Below, piece by piece: positions 25,675 to 33,505 of a stretch of DNA of 64,000 nt. This stretch comes from Alloboseaceae bacterium BT-24-1. GTDB taxonomy: Bacteria; Pseudomonadota; Alphaproteobacteria; Rhizobiales; Beijerinckiaceae. The notes below the pieces were generated by a model. It did not search any database, was not told the origin of the DNA, and was given only the letters and a program-made list of their open reading frames with translations. The stretch is taken from positions 124,001 to 188,000 of the forward strand of contig JAOYTL010000002.1 in NCBI GenBank assembly GCA_025846845.1, in the 5' to 3' direction. The position numbers were made by a program, and so were the translations under genes. Numbering within the stretch: the first letter of the stretch is position 1; each line of letters starts with the position of its first letter.

Positions 25675-26697
25675 CTAGCGATTGGCCTCTATGGTTTTGC
25701 GATAATCTTCCAGGGCGTCGTAAATCTCCCAGCCTGCGAAGACGACGGGAAGCATCTTTCCGGTGGCTGCGGCGCCGATAGCTACGTTGTTGTGCCTGGC
25801 TAACTCCGCTGCACGCGCCGTTTGGCGCCCGATATTGTCGGCGATACGGCGTGCTGTTTTCTCGGATGCCTTTTTGGTGAGCCCCTGTTGAGCGAGCCGG
25901 GCCGAATATTTGCGAATTTCTCCCTCGGCCGAGCGAATCGCGCTTTGGGCTTTGACCGATCCGGCAAGGGCTTTTTCGAGCGCGTGTCCCGCTCCCCGTC
26001 CTCCGGCTTCACTGACTCCGGCTTTCGTCAGTTCGGTCGCAATCCCAGCCACTTTGGCATCGCGGCCAGCATCCCAATCCTTGATGAGCGAATGAGTGAC
26101 GGAATGAGCGGTACCCGCGAGCGCAAACGCCGTCCCTGACGCACCTGCCTGGAGGCCGAGGATCGTAAGACCACCGGCCGCAGCGCCGCCGGCTGCTGCG
26201 GCGGCGACAAATCCGATGCCAACCACAGCGCCAATCGTTGCGACGCCAATCTGCGCGCCGAGCTTGATGGCGGCGAGATTGGCAATCCCCCGCTGCGTCT
26301 CCCCGATGACGTCGCTGTTGATGCCGGACACCTCCCGAAAGAGGTTCTGCATATCCTTCCGCGCCATGTCGCGGAGGTGCCCGATGAACGCGATGTATTC
26401 ATGTGCAGCGCGAGGCCCCTGCTCGGCCAGTTTGCGGACCCAGGTCAAAAGATAGCGCTCGTGCATTTGATCGGCGCGGCGCTCGATTTCGGCGGGAGAC
26501 CCGTCCTTTACGACTGCCATGCCAGGGGCTTCCTTCCAGAAGAAGACCGTATAGATGGCGTTGATGACTTTGCTGTCTCGATAGGTTTCCCACTCGATCT
26601 TCATCGAGTGCTGTGTCGCGATGACGAGCGCGCAGGATCGAATAAATCGACTAACGGCATGTAGATCGTAGCAGACGACCGGAATATTTTTTTGCAT
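25675..26697 (-). CDS. Unrecognised 340-residue protein with Gly/Ala hydrophobic centre
   Basis: I do not recognise the family. An N-terminal mixed domain (1-145; GSPAEIERRADQMHERYLLTWVRKL is helical) is followed by a hydrophobic, glycine- and alanine-rich block at about residues 148-200 able to form two membrane-crossing or glycine-zipper helices, and then a long charged helical C-terminus. The pattern recalls pore-forming or contact-dependent effector proteins, but no toxin motif is visible. Base composition and codon use are more AT-rich than the neighbours (many TTT, ATT, AAA codons), which suggests horizontal acquisition. No clear partner gene or immunity gene is present; the 198 bp upstream hold only a 5'-truncated frame. 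Confidence 0.55.
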   Translation of the reverse strand: MQKNIPVVCYDLHAVSRFIRSCALVIATQHSMKIEWETYRDSKVINAIYTVFFWKEAPGMAVVKDGSPAEIERRADQMHERYLLTWVRKLAEQGPRAAHEYIAFIGHLRDMARKDMQNLFREVSGINSDVIGETQRGIANLAAIKLGAQIGVATIGAVVGIGFVAAAAAGGAAAGGLTILGLQAGASGTAFALAGTAHSVTHSLIKDWDAGRDAKVAGIATELTKAGVSEAGGRGAGHALEKALAGSVKAQSAIRSAEGEIRKYSARLAQQGLTKKASEKTARRIADNIGRQTARAAELARHNNVAIGAAATGKMLPVVFAGWEIYDALEDYRKTIEANR

Positions 26698-26895
26698 GTT
26701 TCTGCCTTTGGTGGGCTTAGGCCAGTGCTTTATTCGCGGTGACGAGCCGCTCTGCGGGCTCGGGGAGAACGTCGATTACAACCCAGTCGGCTTTGACCGC
26801 ATGGGCGCAGGACGCGATTGGGCCGCTCGGAGCTGTTTTCGACCTGTGGCCGCAGCATGAGGGGGCGGCCCGAACCGCCCCTCAAGCTGCCAAGT

Positions 26896-27141
26896 TCACC
26901 CCGCCGGCGCGACGAGCGTCGCGGTGAGCCGGCGGGCCACCGGCAGCGCCAGCAGCAGCACCGGGAAGGCGATCAGCCAGGACAGGCCCCAGGCGCCAGG
27001 CCAGCCCTGCAGGAAGGCCGGCGTCGGGCCGAGGACGCGCAGCGTCGAGATGCCCGAGACGATCAGGGTCATCAGGCCGGAGAGGATCAACGGGGTGACG
27101 AGCGCGCCATAGCGCGCGGGCAATTTGCGGGAACGAGTCAT
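26896..27141 (-). CDS. DUF2798 family small membrane protein
   Basis: An 81-residue protein with two hydrophobic helices (about 13-33 and 46-68), with LVTPLILSGLMTLIVSGIST in the first and a WLIAFPVLLL segment in the second, as in DUF2798 proteins. The family has no known role. ATG 27141 gives MTRSRKLPARYG; an upstream in-frame start at 27174 is possible. It is divergent from the small 27367 gene. Confidence 0.6.
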   Translation of the reverse strand: MTRSRKLPARYGALVTPLILSGLMTLIVSGISTLRVLGPTPAFLQGWPGAWGLSWLIAFPVLLLALPVARRLTATLVAPAG

Positions 27142-27366
27142 GGGAACATCCGTGAGAACAGGCCGCGCCGTCATGGCCTCATTGCATCCTGGCGGCGCTT
27201 AAAGCCGGGGGATGCGTTGCCTGACGTGAGACGCTTACGGCCGTCCCTGGGGACGCAGCGCCGCCCTTACGATCCCTCCGGGCCGGAGGCAAGCAGAATC
27301 GGTCCAGGCGGCCACAGTTCTGCTAAGGTCAGTCTCACAATCGAGGCTTCCCCTGGAGGAGCACAG

Positions 27367-27642
27367 ATGACCGGTATCCCGACCGCCGACGAGATCGAGG
27401 CCGCCAAGGCGGCGCTGCAGGCGAGCCTTCCGGCCCAGCAGAAGAAGCAGGAAGAGGAAGGCTCGGCTGCCGGCGATATCGTCGAAGGTGTTCTCGATGT
27501 CGCCAGCAATGTCTCGATCGAAGCGGTCGGCTTCGCCGTCGAGGTCGTGGGCAACGTGGCCGAAGGCGTCGGCACCGTCGTGGTCGCGACCGGCGAGGCG
27601 GTCGTCACGGTCATCGGCGGCATCTTCGAGGGGCTGGGCTAG
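27367..27642 (+). CDS. Small glycine- and valine-rich protein, unknown
   Basis: A 91-residue protein with a TGGAGGAG ribosome site ahead of ATG 27367. The first 40 residues are charged and helical (ADEIEAAKAALQAS, QQKKQEEEGS); the rest is a repeated G/V/E pattern (DIVEGVLDVASNV, AVEVVGNVAEGVGTVVVATG) ending in IFEGLG. That pattern could fold as an amphipathic or glycine-zipper membrane-associated helix. I can name no homologue. It reads in the same direction as the LysE gene 65 bp on. Confidence 0.6.
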   Translation: MTGIPTADEIEAAKAALQASLPAQQKKQEEEGSAAGDIVEGVLDVASNVSIEAVGFAVEVVGNVAEGVGTVVVATGEAVVTVIGGIFEGLG

Positions 27643-27706
27643 CAAGGTCTCGGTAGTCGGGATATCGATGCGGCTCCGGCATCGTCGCAGGAAGTGGAGT
27701 GAAGCT

Positions 27707-28318
27707 GTGTCCCTCGAATTCCTGCTGACCTCGCTGATCATCGTCGCTTCGCCCGGGACGGGCGCGATCTACACCATCGCCGCCGGGCTGACGCGCGGGG
27801 CCAAGGCCAGCGTGCTCGCCTCCTTCGCCTGCACGCTCGGCATCGTGCCGCATCTGCTCGCGGCGATGATGGGTCTTGCGGCCCTGCTGCACGCCAGTGC
27901 GCTCGCCTTCGAGATCGTCAAATATGCCGGCGTCGCCTATCTGCTCTGGATGGCCTGGCAGACGCTGAAGGAGCAGGGCGCGCTCAGCGTCGAGACCAAG
28001 GCCGACAAGCGCTCGGCCTGGCGCGTGCTGATCGACGGCATCGCGATCAACGTGCTCAATCCGAAGCTCTCGATCTTCTTCGTCGCCTTCCTGCCGCAGT
28101 TCATCGCTGCCAACGAGGCGAGCCCGATGGCGCGCATGCTCGAGCTCTCGGGCGTCTTCATGGCGATGACCTTCATCGTCTTCGCGCTCTACGGCCTGTT
28201 TGCGGCAGCGATGCGCGACAAGGTGGTGACGCGGCCCAAGGTCATGGCCTGGCTCCGGCGCACTTTCGCGGCCGCCTTCGTCGCGCTTGGCGCCAAGCTG
28301 GCGCTGACAGAGCGGTAA
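27707..28318 (+). CDS. LysE family amino-acid exporter (translocator)
   Basis: A 203-residue, six-helix inner-membrane exporter. The start IIVASPGTGAIYTIAAGLTRG is the hallmark of the RhtB/LysE family, followed by KYAGVAYLLWMAWQTL and INVLNPKLSIFFVAFLPQF. GTG 27707 (product MSLEFLL) is chosen over ATG 27668 because it matches family starts and has GGAG upstream. The stop overlaps the next ATG as TAATG, so translation is coupled with the YjbQ-like gene. Confidence 0.85.
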   Translation: MSLEFLLTSLIIVASPGTGAIYTIAAGLTRGAKASVLASFACTLGIVPHLLAAMMGLAALLHASALAFEIVKYAGVAYLLWMAWQTLKEQGALSVETKADKRSAWRVLIDGIAINVLNPKLSIFFVAFLPQFIAANEASPMARMLELSGVFMAMTFIVFALYGLFAAAMRDKVVTRPKVMAWLRRTFAAAFVALGAKLALTER

Positions 28319-28743
28319 TGGCCGGCAAGCAAGGCCGCCTTGCGATCGAGACGCGCGGGGCAGGGCTCTACGAATTCACCGACGCCGTCGCCCGCTTCGT
28401 GCGCGAGGCGGCGGTGGATCTCGGCCTGCTGACGCTGTTCGTGCGCCATACCTCCTGCTCGCTGCTGATCCAGGAGAATGCCGATCCGGACGTCAGGCGC
28501 GATCTTGCCGCCTTCTTCGCCCGGCTCGTGCCGCCGGCGGACGATCCATCGATGGCTTATCTCACCCATCGCGCCGAGGGGCCGGACGACATGCCGGCCC
28601 ATATCAAGGCGGCGGTGCTGCCGGTCTCGCTGTCGATCCCGGTGAGCGGCGGCCGGCTCGCGCTCGGTACCTGGCAGGGGATCTACCTGTTCGAGCACCG
28701 CACCAGCCCGCATCGGCGCGAGGTCGTGCTGCATCTGGGATAG
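28318..28743 (+). CDS. yjbQ: YjbQ family protein (secondary thiamine-phosphate synthase)
   Basis: A 141-residue UPF0047/YjbQ protein. Conserved residues include FVRHTSCSLLIQENADPDVRRDL with the active-site His and Glu/Asp, and AVLPVSLSIPV, LGTWQGIYLFEHR. YjbQ can make thiamine phosphate as a secondary activity; its main task is unknown. The ATG overlaps the LysE stop. No thiamine genes are nearby. Confidence 0.9.
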   Translation: MAGKQGRLAIETRGAGLYEFTDAVARFVREAAVDLGLLTLFVRHTSCSLLIQENADPDVRRDLAAFFARLVPPADDPSMAYLTHRAEGPDDMPAHIKAAVLPVSLSIPVSGGRLALGTWQGIYLFEHRTSPHRREVVLHLG

Positions 28744-28759
28744 GTCCACACCCTTTTCC

Positions 28760-28850
28760 GTCATGGTCGGGCTTGTCCCGGCCACTCACGTCTTTGCTGG
28801 TCGCGCGCGGTGTTCAAGGCGTGGGTGCTCGGCACAAGGCCGAGCATGAC
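28760..28850. repeat. Extragenic palindromic repeat, family A copy 3
   Basis: 91 bp in reversed arm order relative to the copies at 10807 and 12457: it begins with the GTCATGGTCGGGCTTGTCCC arm and ends with the GTGCTCGGCACAAGGCCGAGCATGAC arm. The central CCACGTCTT blocks are degraded to CTCACGTCTTT and AGGCGTGGG. It lies between the yjbQ stop and the convergent TetR gene. Confidence 0.8.
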
Positions 28851-28900
28851 GAACTGGATAAGCCGCGTGCTCATGGGTCGCCCCGGAATGACGGCGCGGC

Positions 28901-29455
28901 CTATTGCGATCGCAACAGCCGCATGAACGCGCCGTAGCAATCGTGCAGCTCCTGCGGCGACAGGCCGAGATCGAGCTGCTGGAAACCGATGAAGGCGGCG
29001 TATTCGACGCGGGCGAGGGCAAGCGCTTCGTCGGCCGAAAAATGCCCGGTCTCGCCATGGAGCTTCTCCAGATAGGCGATGCGCTCGCGGTCCACCTCGG
29101 CACAGACCGTGGCGACACCGGGATCGAGCTGGGCGAGGCGGCGTATGCCCTGCTCGACGCGAACGTCGAGGGCCAATGCCATCCGGTCGAGTGCGATCAG
29201 CCGGTCCTGCGCCGCTCCGCCCTTGTCGACCTCCTGCATCAGGCGAAGCGTGTAGGTCTCGCGCCAATGCCCGGCAAGCGCGGCGAGATAGGCTTCGGTC
29301 GCGGGGAAATGCGCGTAGAACGAGCCCTTGGTCTTGCCGGCGCGCCGGCAGAGCGCCTCGATCGTCAGCCCGGAAGGTCCCTGCTCTGCGAGTGCGGTAA
29401 GACCGAGCGCGAGCCAGTCGCTCAGTCGGAAGCGGGGCGGGGCAGGGGATGTCAC
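28901..29455 (-). CDS. TetR family transcriptional regulator
   Basis: A 184-residue TetR regulator: RLSDWLALGLTALAEQGPSGLTIEALCRRAGKTKGSFYAHFP is the N-terminal helix-turn-helix (about residues 10-50), followed by an all-helical ligand-binding domain. The GTG start at 29455 overlaps the upstream stop as GTGA, so it is cotranslated with the membrane protein at 29452-29823. The palindrome at 29836-29862, just upstream of that gene, is the likely operator, giving an autoregulated two-gene operon. The inducer is unknown. Confidence 0.8.
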   Translation of the reverse strand: MTSPAPPRFRLSDWLALGLTALAEQGPSGLTIEALCRRAGKTKGSFYAHFPATEAYLAALAGHWRETYTLRLMQEVDKGGAAQDRLIALDRMALALDVRVEQGIRRLAQLDPGVATVCAEVDRERIAYLEKLHGETGHFSADEALALARVEYAAFIGFQQLDLGLSPQELHDCYGAFMRLLRSQ

Positions 29456-29823
29456 TGCCACAGGCCGATCGCACCGCTGACGGCGACCGCCGCGAACAGA
29501 GCCCATTGCGGGAAATGCGCGATCCGCAGGCGGAACAGGGCGACCATTGCGAGGCCCCAGAGGCAAAACAGCGCGGTGCCGATCGTTGCGAACAAGGCAA
29601 GGTCACGGCTGCCGTGGCCGGTCGCCGCCAGGCCGAAGGCGAGCGCCAGCGCGGCGAGCACGATCGTCACCAGATGCCAGCAATAGTACATGGTGAATTT
29701 CGGCACGGCATGCAGCCGCTCGGTCGCGAGCAACGGTGCGGCGACGTGCCTGCCACCAAGAATGAAGTGGATCAGCGTAGTGGCGGCCGCAAGGGCAGCG
29801 GCGAGGGCGAGCCAGGTGTTCAT
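29452..29823 (-). CDS. Four-helix membrane protein controlled by TetR
   Basis: A 123-residue membrane protein with four transmembrane segments (about 4-22, 48-68, 74-96, 103-121). It contains LIHFILGGRHVAAPLL and MYYCWHLVT. I do not assign a family. The ATG at 29823 follows GGAGAG. It is first in an operon with the overlapping TetR gene and has a strong palindrome 12 bp upstream, so it is the regulated target. Confidence 0.7.
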   Translation of the reverse strand: MNTWLALAAALAAATTLIHFILGGRHVAAPLLATERLHAVPKFTMYYCWHLVTIVLAALALAFGLAATGHGSRDLALFATIGTALFCLWGLAMVALFRLRIAHFPQWALFAAVAVSGAIGLWQ

Positions 29824-29835
29824 GATGCTCTCCAA

Positions 29836-29862
29836 AATAATACCGTCTAGTATGGTATTATT
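29836..29862. promoter_or_regulatory. Probable TetR operator
   Basis: AATAATACC and GGTATTATT form a perfect 9-bp inverted repeat around a 9-bp centre (GTCTAGTAT). The site is 12 bp before the start codon of the membrane-protein/TetR operon, overlapping where a promoter should be. The ACCGTCTAGTAT core resembles binding sites of many TetR regulators in alphaproteobacteria. Regulation by the adjacent TetR is inferred. Confidence 0.75.
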
Positions 29863-29973
29863 CAATCGAGGAACGCAAGCACCCCGTCAACGAGGAGATG
29901 ATGTGGGGAAACAGGGTGGCCGCCCTGCTGACGCCGGAGCGTCGCGCTATCCGTTCGCTCGACCTGCCGGTTC

Positions 29974-30288
29974 TCACCGGCCGGCATAATGCTCGTACTC
30001 GGGCGAAGGCTCCCAGGACTGCCCGGTGGCGATCAGGCAGCTCACGCCGTGCGGCAGGGTCGCGAACAGGGTGAAGGAGCCGTTCGGGGCGGCGAAGAGT
30101 TCGATCACGCTGCCGTTCGCGGCAAGGCCGTAGCCGATCCGGCGCTCGCCATAGAGTTCGTGCAGTTGTGTCGTCGCCATGTGGCGATCGGCGCAAGGGG
30201 TACCGGCAGGGGATTGCGCGTGTGCCGTAGCGGACATCAGCGGCAAGGCCAGCAAGATCGGCAGAAGAAGTTTGAGGAAGCGCGTCAT
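29974..30288 (-). CDS. Small secreted protein of unknown function
   Basis: A 104-residue protein with a signal peptide (residues 1-25, cleavage after AHAQ) and two cysteines in the mature part (TPCADRH and VSCLIATGQ). ATG 30288 has AGGAG upstream. The mature sequence LHELYGERRIGYGLAANGSVIELFA, GSFTLFATLPHG resembles small periplasmic proteins of Hyphomicrobiales with no defined role. It is isolated from its neighbours. Confidence 0.65.
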   Translation of the reverse strand: MTRFLKLLLPILLALPLMSATAHAQSPAGTPCADRHMATTQLHELYGERRIGYGLAANGSVIELFAAPNGSFTLFATLPHGVSCLIATGQSWEPSPEYEHYAGR

Positions 30289-30521
30289 GGCTGCTCCTGC
30301 GACAGAGCGGGCCAAGAAGAGCGCGAAAGGTGGACGGGCCTCTATTCCGCCCTGTCTTCAATAAACATGGTGATGCTGGCACTGTTTCGCCAGTGGCCTG
30401 TACCGCGGCAGACGCGCAAGCTCGTGCGGCGGGTCGCCATAGCCGCTGCGAGGAATGGCCTGGCCCCTTGGCCAAGCAGGCAGCATCTGCGCTATACAGT
30501 GCGGGTCAGACGGAGCTTGCC

Positions 30522-30809
30522 ATGTCCTTTCTCAAATCGCTGTTCGGCCGCAAGGAAGCCAAGCCGGCCGGCCCAGCCGCGCCGCTGAAGAGTGCCGAGT
30601 ACAAGGGCTTCACCATCCATGCGACGCCGTTCCCCGAGGGCGGGCAGCAGCAGCTTGCAGGCGTGATCGAGAAGGAAATCGACGGCGAGATGAAGAGCCA
30701 TCGCTTCATCCGGGCCGATCGTTTCCCGGGGGCCGAGGAGGCGGCGGACTTCGCCATCATCAAGGCCAGGCAGTTGATCGACGAGCAAGACGAACGTCTG
30801 TTCAAATAG
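30522..30809 (+). CDS. HlyU family protein
   Basis: A 95-residue protein with the HlyU signature FLKSLFGRKE near the N-terminus, YKGFTIHATPFPEGGQQQLAGVI in the middle and DEQDERLFK at the end. HlyU relatives in Vibrio derepress haemolysin genes by DNA binding; in alphaproteobacteria the function is not established. The ATG at 30522 gives the conserved MSFLKSLFG start. The gene is single. Confidence 0.8.
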   Translation: MSFLKSLFGRKEAKPAGPAAPLKSAEYKGFTIHATPFPEGGQQQLAGVIEKEIDGEMKSHRFIRADRFPGAEEAADFAIIKARQLIDEQDERLFK

Positions 30810-31081
30810 GGGCTTACGAACATTTCAGCGCAATTGAGAGAATTGTTTCGTTTCGACATGCATGGCAGTTGATTAAAATTTTAATGTTCGAGTGAGTATC
30901 GTTGTTCCGTTGGGATACCCAAAGCATTTAATTCGAATTATACCGGTGCCATGAATTGTTTCTCGATGAACCGATTTGGTATTTCGGTTGGGTCGCCGGC
31001 CGGGTTTCTGCCATTTAAAACTTTATTCGGTTTTTCCGGCTTTGATACCGTCACTTCGCCTGTCGGATCGAGACCGTTTTC

Positions 31082-32296
31082 ATGCCTCCGAAGCCCCCCG
31101 GTGACCAGAAGCCGGACACATCCCAGGATATGGGGGCCGGCTGCGGTGACGACAGCTGGTTTCGCGAGGTCGTCGCGCGGTTGCCGATGGCGCTCTACAC
31201 GACCGATGCCGACGGGTTCCTGACTTATTTCAATCAGGCGGCAGTCCGGCTCGTCGGGCGCGAGCCGCAGCTCGGCCGCGATCGCTGGTGCATCAGCCAT
31301 AAGCTGTTCCAGATCGACGGCTCGCCCTTGCCGCTCGAGGACTGCCCCATGGCGGTCGCGCTGCGCGAAGAACGCGACGTACGGGGCGCCGAAGCGCTGG
31401 CCGAACGGCCCGATGGCAGCCGCGTGCGCATCATGCCGCTGCCGACACCGCTCTACGATTCCAGGGGCAAGCTCACGGGCGCGATCAGTCTGCTCGTCGA
31501 CGTCACGTCGGGCCAGCAGCCCGGCCCCAGTGCCGCAAGCGAGCGGCATGATCTCGCCGAAGATCTCGAAGCTGCGATCACGCAGAAGCGGCTGCATCTG
31601 CACTATCAGCCGGTCTTCTCGGCGGCGAGCGTCCTGACCGGCTTCGAGGCGCTGGCGCGATGGATCCACCCCGAGCGTGGCGTCGTTCCACCATCCGAGT
31701 TCATACCGGCGGCGGAAGCGAGCGGGCTGATCCTGCCATTGGCGCGGGAGCTGCTGCACCAGGCCTGCACCGAGGCGGCGAGCTGGGACAAGCCGCTGCG
31801 CATCGCGGTCAACGTCTCGCCGCTGCAGTTCCGCCATGGCGATCTGCCGGGGCTGATCGACGAGGTCCTGCTCGAGACCGGCCTTGAGCCGGAACGCCTC
31901 GAGCTCGAGATCACCGAAGGGGTGATGATCACCGATTTCGACCGCACCATGCTGGTTCTGCACCGGATCAAGGCGCTGGGCGTGCGCATCGCGCTCGACG
32001 ATTTCGGCACGGGCTATTCGTCGCTCTCCTACCTGCACATGTTCCCGCTCTCGACGCTGAAGATCGATCGCAGCTTCGTCGCCAATCTCGGCGTCGCCTC
32101 GGAAGCCGCGGCGATCACCCGCGCGGTGATTGCGCTCGGCCACGCGCTCGACATCGAGGTCGTGGCGGAAGGTGTCGAGACACGCGAGCAGCTCGACTTC
32201 CTGATCGACGAAGGCTGCAACTACATGCAGGGCTACATGCTCGGGCGGCCGTTGCCTGCCGAGCAATATGCCGAGCTGACCGGGCGCAAGGGCTGA
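31082..32296 (+). CDS. PAS-EAL cyclic-di-GMP phosphodiesterase
   Basis: A 404-residue signalling enzyme: a PAS sensor domain at about residues 25-145 (VVARLPMALYTTDADGFLTYFN) and an EAL domain at about 155-398. Catalytic features are intact: FEALARW (EAL), NVSPLQFR, ELEITEG, LDDFGTGYSSL, KIDRSFV, AEGVET and QGY. It should hydrolyse c-di-GMP and so promote motility over attachment. No GGDEF domain is present, and no transmembrane segment, so it is cytosolic. The 271 bp upstream are AT-rich and probably hold its promoter. Confidence 0.85.
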   Translation: MPPKPPGDQKPDTSQDMGAGCGDDSWFREVVARLPMALYTTDADGFLTYFNQAAVRLVGREPQLGRDRWCISHKLFQIDGSPLPLEDCPMAVALREERDVRGAEALAERPDGSRVRIMPLPTPLYDSRGKLTGAISLLVDVTSGQQPGPSAASERHDLAEDLEAAITQKRLHLHYQPVFSAASVLTGFEALARWIHPERGVVPPSEFIPAAEASGLILPLARELLHQACTEAASWDKPLRIAVNVSPLQFRHGDLPGLIDEVLLETGLEPERLELEITEGVMITDFDRTMLVLHRIKALGVRIALDDFGTGYSSLSYLHMFPLSTLKIDRSFVANLGVASEAAAITRAVIALGHALDIEVVAEGVETREQLDFLIDEGCNYMQGYMLGRPLPAEQYAELTGRKG

Positions 32297-32297
32297 G

Positions 32298-33314
32298 CTA
32301 ATTGCGCCTGGCGCTTGTTCGCAGCTCGGCCAGCAGGGCCTCGCCGCTCCAGCCCGCTTTCTCCGTTTCAGCGGCCTTGATCAACGAAACCAGCCGCTCG
32401 TTCACCGGCGCCCGCCGGTCGAACCGCTCGGCGAGGCGCACCACCTCGCCATTGATCCAGTCGACCTCGGTCGGGCGGCCCGCGGTGAGATCGTCGGCCA
32501 TGGACGAGCGCGCCAGCGGGTCGATCGCCAGCATCTTGCGGGCAAGCCTGGCGAAGAGGGCATCCGGCAGGCGCAGCAAAGCTGGAAGCCAGCGCGCCGG
32601 CAACGGCGTCAGCCTGGCTGGCACAATTCCGGCTCGCGAGAGCAGCGCGAGCGCCTCGACCTGGGCGAGCGCAAGGCAGCGGCGATAGTCGCGCTGCCCG
32701 AGCTCCTGCTGCAGCGGCAGGCCGGAGAGGGCGTTGACGGCGTTGTTCAGGTTGAAGAGCAGCTTGGCCCATTGCACCGGCAGCATGTCGCGGTGCCGGC
32801 GCAAGGCGAAGCCGGCACGGGTGAAATCGGCGAGGAACGGAGCCAGTTCGGTTGCCTCCTCGACCTCTGGTTCACCCTCGGAGCCCTGATGAAAGGTGCC
32901 GGGGCTGCGCCTGACCACGTTGAACGGCACCATGCCGGCGAGCACGGTGCGGCCGGGCAGGGCGGCGCGTAGCGTATCGGTATTGCCGATGCCGTTCTGG
33001 AAGCTGATCACGACCGCATTCGGCGAAACCACGGCCGCAAGCTCGGCCGCGGCCTGCGCGGTGGCACCGGATTTCATCGTGACCAGAACGAGATCGGCAG
33101 CTGCGGCTGCGCTCGGCTCGGTCGAGAATGCGATCGCCTCCAGCGGCACGCGCCAGCTACCGCCATCATAATGCGTCAGTGTCAGGCCATGCGCCCGGAG
33201 CTCATCGCCGACCCCGGGGCGGCCAACAAAGCCGACATCGGCGCCCCCGGCGGCGAGCCGTCCGCCAAGATAGCAGCCGATCGAGCCGGCGCCGTAGATG
33301 CAGATCCTGGCCAT
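32298..33314 (-). CDS. panE: Ketopantoate reductase family (2-dehydropantoate 2-reductase)
   Basis: A 338-residue NADPH-dependent reductase. The Rossmann motif ICIYGAGSIGCYLGGRL is at the start, and the C-terminal helical domain holds QWAKLLFNLNNAVNALSG with the catalytic Lys and Asn and a NGEVVRL glutamate. The family includes PanE (pantoate for CoA) and related 2-oxoacid reductases, so the panE name is tentative. ATG 33314 was chosen because it gives MARICIYGAG; the ORF runs further upstream without similarity. Convergent with the EAL gene (1 bp apart). Confidence 0.75.
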   Translation of the reverse strand: MARICIYGAGSIGCYLGGRLAAGGADVGFVGRPGVGDELRAHGLTLTHYDGGSWRVPLEAIAFSTEPSAAAAADLVLVTMKSGATAQAAAELAAVVSPNAVVISFQNGIGNTDTLRAALPGRTVLAGMVPFNVVRRSPGTFHQGSEGEPEVEEATELAPFLADFTRAGFALRRHRDMLPVQWAKLLFNLNNAVNALSGLPLQQELGQRDYRRCLALAQVEALALLSRAGIVPARLTPLPARWLPALLRLPDALFARLARKMLAIDPLARSSMADDLTAGRPTEVDWINGEVVRLAERFDRRAPVNERLVSLIKAAETEKAGWSGEALLAELRTSARRN

Positions 33315-33505
33315 TATGCTCCCGCGGACAAGGCGCACAGCATGCCGGGCGGGCTGCTTCAATGGCAAGCGCTGTGGGCAAAAGCGGTATGATGCCCCAC
33401 ATCCGCGCCGCATCGGCCCAGCGCCCGTGCGCTTGTGGCGGCGTTCAACGCTGCCTAATGCTCGGGCAGAGAGAAGATCGTTCTCCGTCGCGCTCGCGAG
33501 GAAAC

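Noticed and set aside
25675..27141. Prophage or integrated element around the 340-residue protein
   Set aside because: No integrase, transposase, att repeat or phage structural gene is visible; only composition differs.
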